DNA from: Blasia pusilla
Taxonomy: Eukaryota; Marchantiophyta; Marchantiopsida; Blasiales
Assembly (NCBI GenBank): GCA_050084515.1
Contig: CM114273.1
Span: forward strand, 29,264,001-29,328,000
Reading direction: 5' to 3'
DNA length: 64,000 nucleotides
Part shown: piece by piece, positions 30,628-43,684 of the stretch
Position numbering within the stretch: the first letter of the stretch is position 1
How the letters are laid out: every line of letters starts with the position of its first letter
Program-made: the position numbers and the translations under genes
Notes under the pieces: generated by a model
Database searches by the model: none
What the model saw: only the letters and a program-made list of their open reading frames with translations
What the model was told of the DNA's origin: nothing

Positions 30628-32447
30628 TTATTGAGGTCCTGCACTACACGGGCTAAGACTTGATAGCATCTACTTACAGAGCATACCTTCATCATCACTG
30701 TCGTGCTCACCTCCCATATCAAATTTCTGCAGCACCAAGGGCGAGCATTAGGCAATTAACAAGAAGGGGAGACAGGAACTCAGATGAAAAAATCCTACAT
30801 ATTCACACATTGGGACAGGAGAGAATTACATACCGACAGATCGTCCATGCCATCCAGATCAAAGTTGTCCACTGCACAAAGAAGTTCCCACATGGTACAA
30901 AATCAGATCCAGATAGGTCGAAAAAAGACACCCAATCACCGGATGCCCGTCACAATCAAATCAAAGGGCATTAAAGTTCACCGGGGACTTCAATCCAAAA
31001 TTTGGTAACAGCTTCTGTGGGTAATGATAGTTTGGGTCTCACCACTAGGGGCGTCCTTCTCTTCATCTTCATCGACCCATTTGTTCCAGTCGACTTTAAT
31101 GTACGGGGGTGACTTGCCCTCAGGCTTCAGCAACCTCTTCCACCATCCCTTATCCTCCTTCTCGATAGCAACAAAAGTGTGACGAAGACCTATGTTGATC
31201 TTACTTGCCTGTATGACAACCGATTAAAAACCGTCGCGAATCAGCATGCAGGTAGACTAACTAACCAGCACTATTAAGTCCCATTTCAAAATCCTGTAAA
31301 GAAATAACATATGCTCTAACTCCACTCTATACAGCCCTATCCAACCTGTAAATAAGGCTGATGCTCGCTTAAATTAATTTCCTTTCCCAGACTGCGGATA
31401 CCCTGCTCCATACTTCTCTCAAGTCCACACTATCGTTTCAATCGATCCTCCCTGGAGAGCAATTGATGTGTTTGAACATCCAGCGAAGAGAGATGCAGGG
31501 CAGAGTTGTGGTCAGGCGTCACAATGCATTGGGAGGGGGGCAAGAACGCACCTCTACATTAACTTTGCCGAACAGCTCTAAATCGAGCTCGTACAGTTGG
31601 TTGTCAATTCCAGCCGTGGCAGAGAATGTGAACTTCCCTTCAGGCTCCAGTTTCACTTTCGGATTCTTCGCATCAGGTAACTCTACAGTCAGAAACACCT
31701 TGTCTGTGCGTTGAGCCCAAACAACCTCGGGGTGCCTGGGAATAGCGACAGAAAAAAGGAACGTCAACTCTGCTCTCGCTAAATCACAACTAAACATGTA
31801 TGAACTCTCGCCATTCGCGCTCATCAGACGAACACAGAGCAGCATAATCTGTTACTCACGTCCCAGCGTATCAGTCAACTGCCAAATTACTTGAATCCCC
31901 TTTGATTAAAAAAAGATCCGGACGAATGATGAGCCCCCAAAAGAGTACAGTACGCAACAGAATACAGTTCGTGTAGAAGGGCACTCCATAAGAATAAACC
32001 CTCGGACGACATAACAGAATAACTGAAGAAAGGACCTCGTCACTGCAACTGAATCACCTATCATTCACGACGCAACGAACTGGTATGTTGGATCTTGATG
32101 ACATCGAAACCCTAGCAATCTCACTTCCATGAAACCTAAAGAACATCCACGGCAGTTTCTTCCATCCGTCTCCCTCGGCATGCACCGCTGCAACGCGATA
32201 CTGCGACTAAAATGCCACTCCGCACGGTTCCCTCAGCGACAGAAGAAGAAACATCCTAGACTCCCAAACCTAACTCGCAGAGAACGCCGCCGAAACCGTT
32301 CCCAAGATCACAACGGCATCGCAAAACAAAAACGCAACACCCTCAGACCGACAGCAATTTCTACAATTTCTTCTTCCCCCGCACGTAAGCACAACGACAG
32401 TCTCCTCCACCGCACAGCTCTCCTCACCCACAGACATCCTACCTCAT
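30628..32447 (-). CDS. p23-type HSP90 co-chaperone (CS domain)
   Basis: p23 binds the ATP-closed form of HSP90 in cytosol and nucleus and slows release of client proteins. Minus-strand exons 32443-32447, 31552-31735, 31043-31208, 30834-30871, 30687-30726 and 30628-30638 join with GT-AG borders to 147 residues. The first coding exon is only ATGAG; it joins to give [11 protein letters not shown], matching the family's M(S)RHPEVKWAQR start. The CS domain shows [38 protein letters not shown] and the signature [13 protein letters not shown], then [14 protein letters not shown]. An acidic/Gly tail ends [12 protein letters not shown], short for the family. The last two coding exons are small and their borders less certain. 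Intron 1 (707 bp) holds a telo-box (AAACCCTA, 32107-32114). Confidence 0.93.
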
Positions 32448-32593
32448 GACGGAAAGAGCTCTGTGATCGGATGCGCACTCCGATCTCCAATCCACTGTTC
32501 AGCGAGTCCGATACACACGAATGGTAGGCGGGAACTGACGAATTTCCAAAGCCCTACTCCCACGCAGGCGTACACCTTTCCCTCGAGACGCTC

Positions 32594-32622
32594 GTCTCTC
32601 TCTCGCTCTCTCTCTCTCTCTC
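32594..32622. repeat. CT microsatellite upstream of p23
   Basis: A nearly pure CT run about 150 bp upstream of the p23 ATG (GA on the coding strand), probably in the leader or core promoter, where CT/GA repeats are common in plants. Confidence 0.8.
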
Positions 32623-33406
32623 GTGGAATAGGGGGGGGCAGCCGGCATCAGCACAAGCACAGGCCAACGAGGAAACGAGGGCCCCGGGAGTAGTTTCGCG
32701 ATGCTCTCAGTAGTGACGGAGGGAACGCGCGGGAGGGAGGACCTGACCGAGTACTCTAGTAGGGCCACTCAACTCACTGCCGGAGTCGGGAGGCCCCCGG
32801 GAGTCGTGGCAACGGCCAATGCCCGTTTGAAGAAACGGGCTCCCGTTTATGGGAACGGCAATTTTTAGGGACGTCCTCTTTCGGACGATACCAATTTTTA
32901 AATTATTGTTTAGAAAAAAGTTATTATTATTATTTAATAAATTACATTCGTGTGGATTACACGGGAATTTCCTCCGTCCCCGTATTTGTTCCCCGTCGGG
33001 AGGAAATGAATGGCCCTAGAAGACTACTACTAGGTACTAGTGTTCGCGATCTAGCGCGCGCTTTGGGCTTCTCGAACTTCGGGCGTAGAGCGAAAGAGCG
33101 AGCCATATGGCGACTAGGCGACGGCTCCGCCCCCCGCACGGTCACGGCGCAATAGCTCTGTCCGTCGTGATGACGCCGTGCGTTACCGTCCGCCCTCCTA
33201 ACGGCGTCGGGCAGCCCGGTTTGCGTATGTATTGTATGTATGTATGTATGTAGCGCGTTTAGGTTGGCGTGCTATCCTCCAAGGCGAGGAAGGACGGACA
33301 GACGGACCCGTCCCATAGGTCACTACTGTCGTACGGGCCGACGGGCGGGCAATGGGGTACGGAGTATGGTTGGCGGGGCATTGAGATTTTTATTTTTTTA
33401 GGATCA
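32623..33406. promoter_or_regulatory. Upstream region of p23
   Basis: It contains GC-rich stretches with many CpG, a TGTA microsatellite at about 33228-33252 and a TTATTATTATT-rich segment near 32920. It is probably promoter DNA for the minus-strand p23 gene; no element is demonstrated and no gene is seen. Confidence 0.4.
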
Positions 33407-33539
33407 TTTATATTATTATTGGAAAGTGTTATTTTTAATTTTGTTTGACAATCCGAAGATAAGAAAATGTTTTTTTTATAGACAGAAAAAATAATTTGTG
33501 TAAACATGATTAGTCTTTTCACTTTCGGCTGCCCACTAG
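33407..33539 (+). mobile_element. Miniature Helitron (copy 5, 133 bp)
   Basis: It starts TTTATATTATTATTGGAAAG (one base off the TCTATAT end) after A33406 and ends CGGCTGCCCACTAG before T33540. The 3' end is nearly the same as that of copy 4. Confidence 0.72.
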
Positions 33540-36500
33540 TAATTTCTTGTCTATATATTTAAATAGAATAGTGAACCTAAGCCCCATTATTTGGCCCCTT
33601 AAGCCCTAGGGGCATCTTGGATGTTTTATCTTTGATTATTACACAAATAAATTTTTTTGGTGATTTTCATTTAAATAGAGTAGCGTGCCTTGCCCGGTAA
33701 CTTAGAGTTGTTTGTGATTTTCATTTTATATATGGGATGAAAAAAATGGCTCAATCTTTTGATAGAGTTCAAATGATTATATTTCGGGTGAGTTTTAGAA
33801 GAGAATAATGGCTTTAATGTTTTTCCCGTCATTGAGAGTTGAGGGTATATATGACCAAATTTCTTCCCCTAAGATTCATATAGGAGATGATCTTGGAATC
33901 TTACAACTTCTATGATTTTAGAACTTTGAGAACAAATAATAATCAAATACATAGGTTCTCCTCCAAGTCTACTATGAACACACAACTTTCTATAATTAGG
34001 TGAAACAAAATTCGGTTGGAAAGTTTATCCACTACACCGCGTTCTCTATATTTCAATCATATGGCATACAAGAAAGGAAGTTTAAATTCATTAATTTATG
34101 GAGAGTGTTCATTTATTTATGGAGAGTGGTCATTTCTACTTTCCCCATTCATATGGGGATTAAACTTCAAAGTTACTTAGTTGCTATCACTACCATAAAT
34201 CACCATACAAAGGTAATCCAATCCATGCTCTTCAAGGGATGTCGTATGCTCAATGCAAGGTCAAGAAATGTGTGCGGTCAACAATCAATCAACAACTTCA
34301 AATCTTTTAGAGGACATTAAGCATATAATCCAACTAAAATTAAAATGAATGAGAAAATCTCATTTAAAGTCCCTTTATCCCTAAAACTTCAACACAACTT
34401 GTCCATGCTTTATTGCTTCCTCATAAAATAGGGTTATGAAACCATCTTAACAATCAAACCACTATCTTCACCATTGTAGATTTTGAATATTTTTCAAGGA
34501 TAATTCCCTAAAGTTTAGTAGGCTTTTACGAAGCCACTTAATTTCTAAATTTGTTCAAAATAGGATGTCACACACTTACCATGGCCTACACATCACTCAT
34601 CATGCTAGTGATGAGTGGAAAAAAATAACTAATACACAAATGTGCACCCTTGTACCTTGAACAATAAAACAAACATATTGTCCATATTCTACACATGGAA
34701 AATACCTTGTCGTGCGTATACACATCGCTACACAACATACATCGCTATCACTGAACACACACACACAAACATGCACGATCCCATGCTAACTCATAGCATC
34801 CAAACAACGAGACAAGAAGTATCAGTCTGTCTCTATACAATCTCACACCATAGCTCTCAAAGGTGTGCATTCTCTCTCATGTCAAACCAAACCCACTTTC
34901 CTAATGAGAGGCTTGGGTTACACTCACAAGGCAAGGGACCATAGCTCCGTCGCCTCATGCGAAGAGGTTCAAAAAAGAGAGAATGAGCTCTTAAGCTCTT
35001 TCTCCTTGGGATATACATGTCTCCCTTCTCCCAAGCTCTCTCCATGGTAACCTATTCTCCCAAGTCACCTCTTTGGCTCTTGACCTGATGTAGGAGGTCA
35101 AGGGCCACTTACCAAAAATAGAAAGTCGATCATATACTCAAAATGGTACTTACTTAAAATTGTAAGTTCCTCAATATGGCTCCAAATGGGCCAAAACGAA
35201 GGGGAAACCTGCTCTCTCGGGTTTCCTGGGGCCTCAACAGGTCATCCTCGACCTCCTAAGTCTGTCCTCCACTACTCTTGAAGACGCTCTACTAGATCTC
35301 ACCGATCTATCCTAAAGGACGTGACAACCTCCTTGGCTTCCTTGTACAATGAAGTATTTGGAGCACATCCCCACACGTGTCACCTTTTCCTCCACAAATA
35401 TCCTACTTATCCACTAAACTGTCCTCAATTAAAAGGAAAAAAATTAACTATTGGGTCTTCTACTAGATCCCTCAATTACTCTTGCATACAAGCACCATGA
35501 GATTAACAAATGTGTTGGTGCATTTTCAAGACCAGAACAAATGGTGCCATTATTTCTAACTCTATTATGGATGATCCTTAGAGTATGCAAACCCACCCTT
35601 CTCATACACTATTGATATTCTAATAACGTAAGATTGGTTGGAATTTCCATACATCCCTATTTCTTCTAGATATAACCCCATAACATATATTTTTTTGCCA
35701 TTGGTAAGACAAAAGTAGACAACCGTGTGATTATCCATCTAAAGATAAATTGCAATATGGTACCAAAGTATTTTACATACATGGACTTCCAATATGCTAA
35801 TCTCTCTTAATGGTTTGATAATATAGTAGAACAATCCACTTACTTAATATGAATTGTGCTCATGGATAAAATCTCCAATTCATGAAAATTTTAAAATATC
35901 TCATCCTACCAAAATAATTATACATGGCGATATGGTGATTTATGTGCCTTGGTGCAAACCACAATATAGATAAAACTATACTTGTTATGAAGTCATTACC
36001 ATTCTGCTCACAATATGCATAGAAGTCGCGTGCATCCTTGTTTATCACACCATACACAAGAAACATCTAAATATGACGCTTAATAGGTTTAGCAAGGCGA
36101 TACTAGACTATTGGGCATCAACTTCTTCCAACATGTATAATCATCTCATCTAGAGTTAGACAACAATTTATGGTCAGAAGATCCTTTAAATCAAGAAGAT
36201 AAAGTTGCAAGCAAAATGCCTAAAAGTTCTACGAGTTTAACTTTTATCCAGTAAAATAGCCAATTCTCACAAAAGTCAATCTCTTTTACTCATAATATAT
36301 CGCGAGTTTTGTCAACGTCACAAGTATTACAAAATATCTATCTCTTTAATATCCTAATATGGGATAGTGAAACCTATATTAAAGATTTCACTTTAAAGAT
36401 TCACTTTAAATATTAAATAATGGTAAAAAATTCTCAATGAACTCACACTCACATTCCATCAACGATGCCATATGGCGATATGGTGATGTTGAAAACTCAA

Positions 36501-37877
36501 CTTGGATATGCACTACACTCACCATCATGCAAGATAAAAAAATTATTGTTTTCTTGAATAATTGTATATGTATAAATTGCAATCTAGTATGCACAATATT
36601 TTCAATAAAACTAAGCCCTCACCTTATACTAGAGTATCCTAATTCATCCACATATAGAGGAGTCTAAATAAAGGACGTGCTTACCCTAATTGAGATTTAT
36701 GGTCTTTTAACTATTTTTTAGATCATTACTCGCGCACCTTATGCCTTTTCATATGACAAAGAGAAGGTGGAGATTTTTTCCAGAAGATCCTTACGTGTAA
36801 GTTTCAAGTGCCTCATCCTCTCCATATAATGAACTCATTGTTGGAAAAGTATTCAAGTCCAATTGGAGGATAGAATCATAGGGCTCTATCGACTTAATGT
36901 GAAGCTAATTCTATATATAAATTTCTTTATCATCAATACTTGAGCTTTTGTATCAATCCTCTACCTTTTTCAACTCTTGGTTGGTTTTACTAATTTCGTA
37001 GCTGTAAAATCTCGTCTTTGGAGGATGTTGATAAGTTTAAAATCTATTCTAGATTTATTTATTAGGTTTAATAATAATTCATTATTTCTTCTTTTTTTTC
37101 ACTAAAAGGTGTTTCACCTACGCTTGTAATAATAACCTTACATGCATAACTTTAAATTTCTCTCAATGATCAACTCTCATGAATTGATTAGATCAAGTCC
37201 TCATTGGGTATCAGATGAGGACAATTGAGATTCATTTGGTTGTTAATTTCTAAAACACGCATAGAGAATTGGTTTGAAGACAATTTAGATCATAGAGACA
37301 CACTTTTATTGTCGTTCAGGATTTTGGACCAATATAAGTAAGAGCCTCTTAGTCAGATAATATGCATGGCATAAAGAGAGGATATGTTTAAGCCTCTACG
37401 ATGATAAAAATAAAATTAGGACATGCCAATAAAAAGAGGAAAGAATACTATTCACAACAAATATAGAAGCTCAAGAATATTTATATCTTCTCCAACATCA
37501 AAATCCTTATATTGAACACTGGAGGGAAGATTTATAAATACTAGCTCCTATTATTTTCCTTTAGTTTGTGTCGCCATCCTTCTTACTTCCACACTTCTCA
37601 ATATCCTTTGCCACACTGCCAACTACCATCCAAAGACAACTTTTGCAAATGATAGAATGTCAATTTTATGAATGGCTAATATTAAGATCTTTTCAAACGT
37701 ATAAATTAACCAACTTGTAATAATTTTCCCTATCTTATGGATATTTTGTAACAATCCAAGAAGTCATTGAACCAAGAAATGTGTTAGTCAAATTGATCAT
37801 TCTAGTGTCATATTCATACTTCCAAAAGGGACTTGGCTTTATCCTAATTTTTGGCTTCCATCCTTTCTTTGAAGAAA
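33540..37877. other. AT-rich intergenic DNA
   Basis: No recognisable gene, tRNA or LTR pair. Numerous short frames are typical of AT-rich non-coding DNA. A short CA run sits near 34757. Confidence 0.4.
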
Positions 37878-38059
37878 CTAGTAAGGATCCGTGAGGGAGT
37901 GTGTGATGCACAGATTCTTGTAATTCAATGTCCTTATACATATGACCCTTGATATATATTTTATATGTGTCACGCATCAAAAATTTCCTAGTTCAAAAGG
38001 GCGATGTTGAACTCTGAAGCTTTCGCCATTCCAAAGCGCTCCTCAAATAATAATATAGA
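37878..38059 (-). mobile_element. Miniature Helitron (copy 6, 182 bp)
   Basis: On the minus strand it starts TCTATATTATTATTTGAGG after A and ends CACGGATCCTTACTAG before T. The last bases CCTTACTAG match the end of copy 1. No coding capacity. Confidence 0.72.
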
Positions 38060-39334
38060 TAATTTATGAACCATTGAAGGAGTAAGGTTTTACTAAGTTT
38101 TCTTTAATCCCCTTCTGTACCATTTATCTCTTCAAACCTCTTTAAATATGTAATAAAATATCCATCTTATCTCTATTTTATTATTATGTTTGTATCGTAT
38201 CTTTCTGTTAGTATTCTTGTGTAATATTTATTCCATATCATTTAATTTTTTGAAATTTTCATTTGGTCTTCCATCCACTTTTCATTTACCATTTTCAACA
38301 ATAAAAAGGGTCACATGCTTATTTTTTCTTTATTTATTTGATTCATGACGCTCTTCCTTTCTCCTATATGGTTCTCCTAATTTTACTTAACAAAGCTTGT
38401 CAATTTTTCTTCCTCTTTGAGGAAGAAAACATTTTCTCCATAGAGGAAGAAAATTTGCATTTTATGTAAAAAAAATCTTCCTCTATGGCATAAAATTCAA
38501 CATTTTATGCCTCTAATGTCTAAGTAGAGAATGGTATGGAAAAGATCTAGAAAGAAGATTGAGGAATATGTTGTAATAGTACCATATCATTTCAAATTAA
38601 TATTGATGAGTGAGTTCAGATTATGATAATGTTTTAAAATAGAATACAAAATTCGCAAATTTTTGGTGTAATAGACAAGACTCATATCAAAATAAAGTGG
38701 AAACTACCATAGAAATCCTACCTCAAGCACACTAATGTTGACACTCATTCTATTTTATACTTACTCCAGATGAATGTGATTATAAACTAAAATTTTGGGA
38801 CTTATGTTTTATGATTCCACGACCCATTCATAATGAGCATTTGAGATTGTAAAGCTTATAAAAATGATTGATTATAAGAAAATCTTATTTGAATCACAAA
38901 GTAATTATTTTTCATTTATAGGTCGATAGTAGTGGTTCAAATAGTGGATATTATATGATATGAGATATCTTCTTTCCATGGTTGATGAAAATTTTCCACC
39001 TTCATATATCTCAATCTGAAGGAATGCCTTTTCATTTGAGAAACATATTAAATAAGATTAAGTGAAAAGGAGAATGCATTTGAATATCTAAAATCTAGAT
39101 GGATTATTTTAAGACATGTTATAAAATGGTTACAAAGTGTAATTTTTACCCTCTATAATATTAGTCTAGATATTAGCATATATTAGGAATACGTGATAAA
39201 AAAATTTCTTGTGCATTAGGCTTTGCAAGGAGAATCCTTACTTTAGAAAGAGAACTTTCTTAACTCATATATGGATGGAATTTATATTTCATCCTGACTA
39301 GTTAATCCTATGGATAAAATAAGACACAACACAA
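38060..39334. other. AT-rich intergenic DNA
   Basis: Very low GC; no feature recognised before the copia LTR begins. Confidence 0.4.
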
Positions 39335-39815
39335 TGTTAGAATAAGGGTGAGCAAGGACTTTTTGAAATATTTTTGTGCAGTACATATTTTAGATCATAT
39401 CAAGTTGCATTGAACACTCATTTAGTAGGTTTAGTTCTAGTATGCACAAACTTAGTTCCTATTGTTTGAAATTTACTTATTATAGTTTTAGAACTATGAT
39501 AGTAAAAAAGTTCTAGCTCCCCTATCTTTAGTTCCAAGATCTATAAGAAAATACATTTGGTACTCACACGAAGTAGGGAAGCTTAATCTTGGGCTAATCA
39601 TTTAAGCGTGATGATCTTAACTAGGATTAGTCAATCATAATTAGTCTAACTCGAGACTATGGTTATGATTAGGGTTAGGGTTGCTTGTCCATACATTATA
39701 TAATTGAGAAGTGGATCAGCCTTCACTCATTATCTCATTGCAAAATTCCGTTCTCCTGAATGGTGTGTGAGTCGTATATATCCCACAAATTATGCTTCTT
39801 TAATAGTTTTCTACA
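39335..39815 (+). repeat. 5' LTR of a copia element
   Basis: It begins TGTTAGAATAAG and ends TTCTACA directly before the primer-binding site. A TATATAA box lies near 39698. The length, 481 bp, is typical for copia. The left border rests on the TG start and no 3' LTR confirms it. Confidence 0.6.
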
Positions 39816-39827
39816 AGGTATCAAAGC
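39816..39827 (+). other. Copia primer-binding site
   Basis: AGGTATCAAAGC matches TGGTATCAGAGC, complementary to initiator tRNA-Met, at 10 of 12 positions, immediately after the LTR. Confidence 0.7.
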
Positions 39828-41364
39828 GATAGGAGAACATCAATTGAAATTCTTGGTGTTTGAGAAGATAAGAGAGGCAAGAGAAGGCACAATTTCATGT
39901 TGGCAAAAGGAAATATCAATATCAATATTGACGGTAGAAATTTGGGTCTGCGAAAATTAAAAAAAGAGGTCAAAATTTGGTTTTGACCATTATGTAGAGC
40001 TGTCAAGAGCTTTCAAGCGCATCCAAAATGGCTTGATTCTGACATTCTAAGCTACTACAAGAGCAATTTCAATGTAGGAAAGTGCAATTAATGAAGGAAA
40101 GTTGTGTAGTTTGCTCTCTACAAACCAATTTCGACTAGTTCTTTCATACACTTGATCAATTTTGGAAAATTTCAGATCAATTTATGTTTAGGAGAAATTT
40201 ATGAGTAAAATTGTTCTTCATAAAGTATTCCTCAATAGCAATCATAGGTGAGAAGCTAGATAAGCAGAATTACAATGTCTAAAAGTTTCGTATGAAACAA
40301 TTTCTTATGGATCAAGAACTATTGGAGTTTGTTACACGTGATGAGACCAAGCCACAAGATGACTCAACAAACTTGAATATTCGTGCTAGAAACAAACGTG
40401 CAAAGCAAGTAATCCCACTTCATTTCAATAACGATCAGTTCGCCAATCGGTGGTCACAATCAAGATGTTGATACTCTGAAGGTGATATGGGATGCATTGG
40501 AAAAGTTTTTCTAGATATCTACAAAGGCCAAAAATTTTAATTGAAACAGAAATTAAATGAAGTGAGGAAAGGATCGCAAGGCATCATTGACTATGTTTTG
40601 AGTATCAAACATATTGTTGATCAGTTGAATAACATTGGAGTGATTGTCAACAATGATGATCTGATTTTGTTCACTCTTCAAGGCCTTCCAAAGGATTAAA
40701 AGCCTTTTGAGACATCTATGTCTGAAAGAGAGAAATTTCTAACCTTTTAAGAGTTTGTCCCATTGTTAATTAGTGAGAAGATGGGTCTAGTAGGCAACGG
40801 TAGCTTGTCTAGTATGCAAGAGAGTGTGCTATCTCCAGATAAATGATCAAATTGAGCAAAAGTCGTGGTTGTAGTTGCACCAAGTAATAAGTGGGGATTA
40901 CATAGGTATATATGACTTAACCACTTGGATATGAGCATCCAGAGTTTCCGTTCTGTATATGCAGATTAAAGAAAGCCCAACTCTGACTCCTCGTCATAGA
41001 GAAAAGTTGATTCTGACTCCTCGTTATATATCTTGAGAGGACAAGATCATAGAAGAAACCTACAATTGCTTTATCTTCAACAAAGGCTGAGTACTTAGAA
41101 GCAATCAATGCAGCATATGAGGCCATATGACTTCATTGATTGCTTTCTGAGATTGGTGTTAAGAACTTAGAATCTAGTGTAATATATACAGACAATATTA
41201 GTAGAATCAAGCTTACTAGTAACCTTGTGTTTCATGCTCAAACAAAACATGTTGATGTGCACTATTATTTTATTACAGAGAAAATATTTGCAAGAGAAAT
41301 TGATATTGTGTATATAAGAACATATCAACAAATTGTTGATTTTCCTTATAAAGGCATTGTCTAG
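39828..41364 (+). pseudogene. Ty1/copia internal region: gag and RNase H remnants, pol core deleted
   Basis: From about 40255 to 40800 broken frames read as a copia gag (UBN2-type): MKQFLMDQELLEFV, VIWDALEKFF, IIDYVLSIKHIVDQLNN and LFTLQGLPKD, interrupted by stops and frameshifts. From 41051 to 41364 the end of pol appears as RNase H: ALSSTKAEYLEAINAAYEAI, LLSEIG, IYTDNISRIKL, FHAQTKHVDVHYYFI. Protease, integrase and reverse transcriptase, normally over 3 kb between these parts, are missing: only ~250 bp separates them. A deletion derivative, not functional. Confidence 0.85.
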
Positions 41365-41390
41365 AGATAAAATAGAGATATTTAGAAACG

Positions 41391-41744
41391 ATACTATGTC
41401 GTATCGCTTCAGAAGCAATATCATGTAGTATCCCTAGTGCTGAAAGAGAGCTACGTAGTACACTTACATTGATAGAAATTCGAAGGGGTAGTACCAAGTA
41501 GCACTTCAGAGCACAAAGTTCGATAGGAATATGTAACTAGTACTGAAAGGGTGCTACGTATTACCCTTGCACTCGTAGAGATTTGAAGGAATAATACGAG
41601 GTAGCGCTTTAGAGCATAAACTTTGATAGGAATATGTAACTAGGACTAAAGGGGTGCTACGTGGTACCCTTGCACTCATAGAGATTAGAAGGAGTACTAT
41701 GAGGTAGCGCTTCAGAGCACAAACTTCGATAGGAATATGTAACC
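41391..41744. repeat. 103-bp tandem repeat array, about 3.4 copies
   Basis: GATAGGAATATGTAACTAG-like words recur at 41521, 41624 and 41727, exactly 103 bp apart, with a more diverged copy from 41418. Each unit has GCTACGTAGTAC-like and TAGCGCTTCAGAGCA-like words. The array starts right after the copia RNase H frame. Confidence 0.9.
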
Positions 41745-43284
41745 AAATGGTGGCTACTAAACATGGGGACAGAGAACGAAGCACTATACGATTGAAAAGA
41801 AGTGAGGCATTGCCAATGAGGTCTCAATTCCAGACTTGTGTCCCCTGATCCTATCTGTCAAGGAATGATTGAGAGCTCATTAATTTGACATTTAGGGAGA
41901 TAAAACATTTTAGACTGCGTCACAAAGATTAGATATGCGACAAAGGGGTGGAAATCTAAACATATTTACCTTCAACCGTTACTCAAACAAGCTGAAATCC
42001 AAACATCATAGACCAAACTCTTTCATGAAATTACATCCACTACGAAACCCAAGCGTCACGGGCCAAGTAGTAAGGTCGTGGCGACGACAACGGTATGTTT
42101 TTGCAAACTATACGACAAGCCGATATTCGTGCCCCGTAACGGTTAGGAGGATTCCTTCTTCTTCTGAAAGATGAACCTTCTCCTTGCACACCTTCTCTCT
42201 ACACCCTCTCTCTACTTTAGATAGATTTAGTTAGACTACTTCGTCATCGTGTCGGCACGACTGAAAGAAGAGCAACAAGTCCAAGAGTCCCTTTGCACCA
42301 TTTTCCAAGTTACCTGTAGCAAACTAAGGTAGATCTAGGGGACATGTGTCACAACCAGAGGACACCTGTCACATGTGTCATTTTGGCCCTTTCAACCAAT
42401 AAGATTGTTCGCCCTCTCAACCAATAGGATCACTCAAAATTGAATTAAAACCTTAAATCGTTCAATTAATGAAATTGATTGTTGATAATCCCCCTTGAAG
42501 TTCCACCGGTGGAAAGGCCTCAAACCCTAGGCAGTTCCATAATGGACTCCTTGAAATTCTACTGGTTGAAAGCCTTGGGTCTCTAGGCAGTTCAATGAGC
42601 AGACCTCATTAAATCTCCACTAGTGGAAGACCATAATTTTGTGGCCCAATCTTTGGGGGTGACCTTTGGCCGCATCCTTTCCTTTTCCAGAATTCAATGG
42701 CTTTGAGAGCACTCTCCTTGCTTCAAAGATATGTGCACTCATCCACACCACGAAGTCCCAACAACATTTCAAGTTTTCCTAGGCAGCAATATGAGAAACT
42801 TAGTCTCACAATGTTCCTCCAGTTCCATTTCCTACAAGAAATTGTAAGACAAGACTTAAGATAGGGCGACTGATGGTCTGTGCTCATAGGCACAATTACA
42901 ATTATGAGGTGTTCTTCCATGATATCCATCAAAAGCATGAAAATCTAAGATGTGGACATGCTTTGAGTGGTGTTCTTACGACACAAAGTCTCGAAACCAT
43001 GCCATGACACTTCAGTGCCCGACTTAGTAGAAATTACTGGTAAAAACCCTTGTGGGATCTCACTTTTTGTGGGCAACAAGATTCATCACACAACCAGTAA
43101 TACATGAAATAGAGAAACACTTACTTTGCGTTGTCGACCTAACTATTGATGTGTTTCTTACCTAGCATGGATCTCACTGTTAGTCATACAATTTCCACCT
43201 CCAAACATACTTCACCAGCAACCCAACATACATGTTGTACAACAAAACGGAATGTTGCAGTCTCCAGACTAGTATAGAGGAGAG
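41745..43284. other. Intergenic DNA with a short palindrome-bearing repeat
   Basis: No gene is recognised. At 42493-42640 a 56-58-bp unit occurs three times; see the separate repeat entry. Confidence 0.4.
42493..42640. repeat. Three 56-58-bp units, each with a 12-bp palindrome
   Basis: Units start at 42493, 42549 and 42607. Their palindromic cores are TCCACCGGTGGA, the imperfect TCTACTGGTTGA, and TCCACTAGTGGA. The first two also share CTAGGCAGTTC. Confidence 0.75.
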
Positions 43285-43570
43285 ATTGATCATGTCATGG
43301 TGCGGGGTGGAATTAATTAAGCAAAAGTAATGTACACCAAGGTGCTGCCAGATAACACCGGTATATGCTACAATTAACCTACTCTGTGCACATTATAATT
43401 TTGAAGATTAAATTTTGTTAATTGAAAATTGATCATGTCCTGAAACAGAGTGGAATTCATTAGGGAAAAATAATGTACAAGAAGGTGCTGCCAGATAACA
43501 CACGTCTGCACCACACTCCAGAATTCACATCCTCTGTACACAACACTACTTTTTTAGATTAAATCTCTTT
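43285..43570. repeat. 143-bp tandem duplication
   Basis: Copies start ATTGATCATGTC at 43285 and 43428 and share GTGGAATT, TAATGTACA, AAGGTGCTGCCAGATAACAC, and a late AGATTAAAT block. It lies just beyond the MSC gene stop codon, so it may fall in its 3' UTR. Confidence 0.85.
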
Positions 43571-43684
43571 AATTCGAATTCTCACCCTATCTTCAGCTCC
43601 CATTTCTGGCATGCATTCAGTGGCCTGCAGAAGATGCAACAGCAAATCTGTGCAGTCACAGTTGTGAAGGGCTGCAACCTCCTC

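Noticed and set aside
33191-33210. GGGCAGCCCGG resembling Helitron 3' ends
   Set aside because: No CTRR terminus or matching 5' end nearby.
39667-39683. Telomere-like TTAGGGTTAGGG
   Set aside because: Only about two units, and plant telomeres are usually TTTAGGG; it lies inside the copia LTR.
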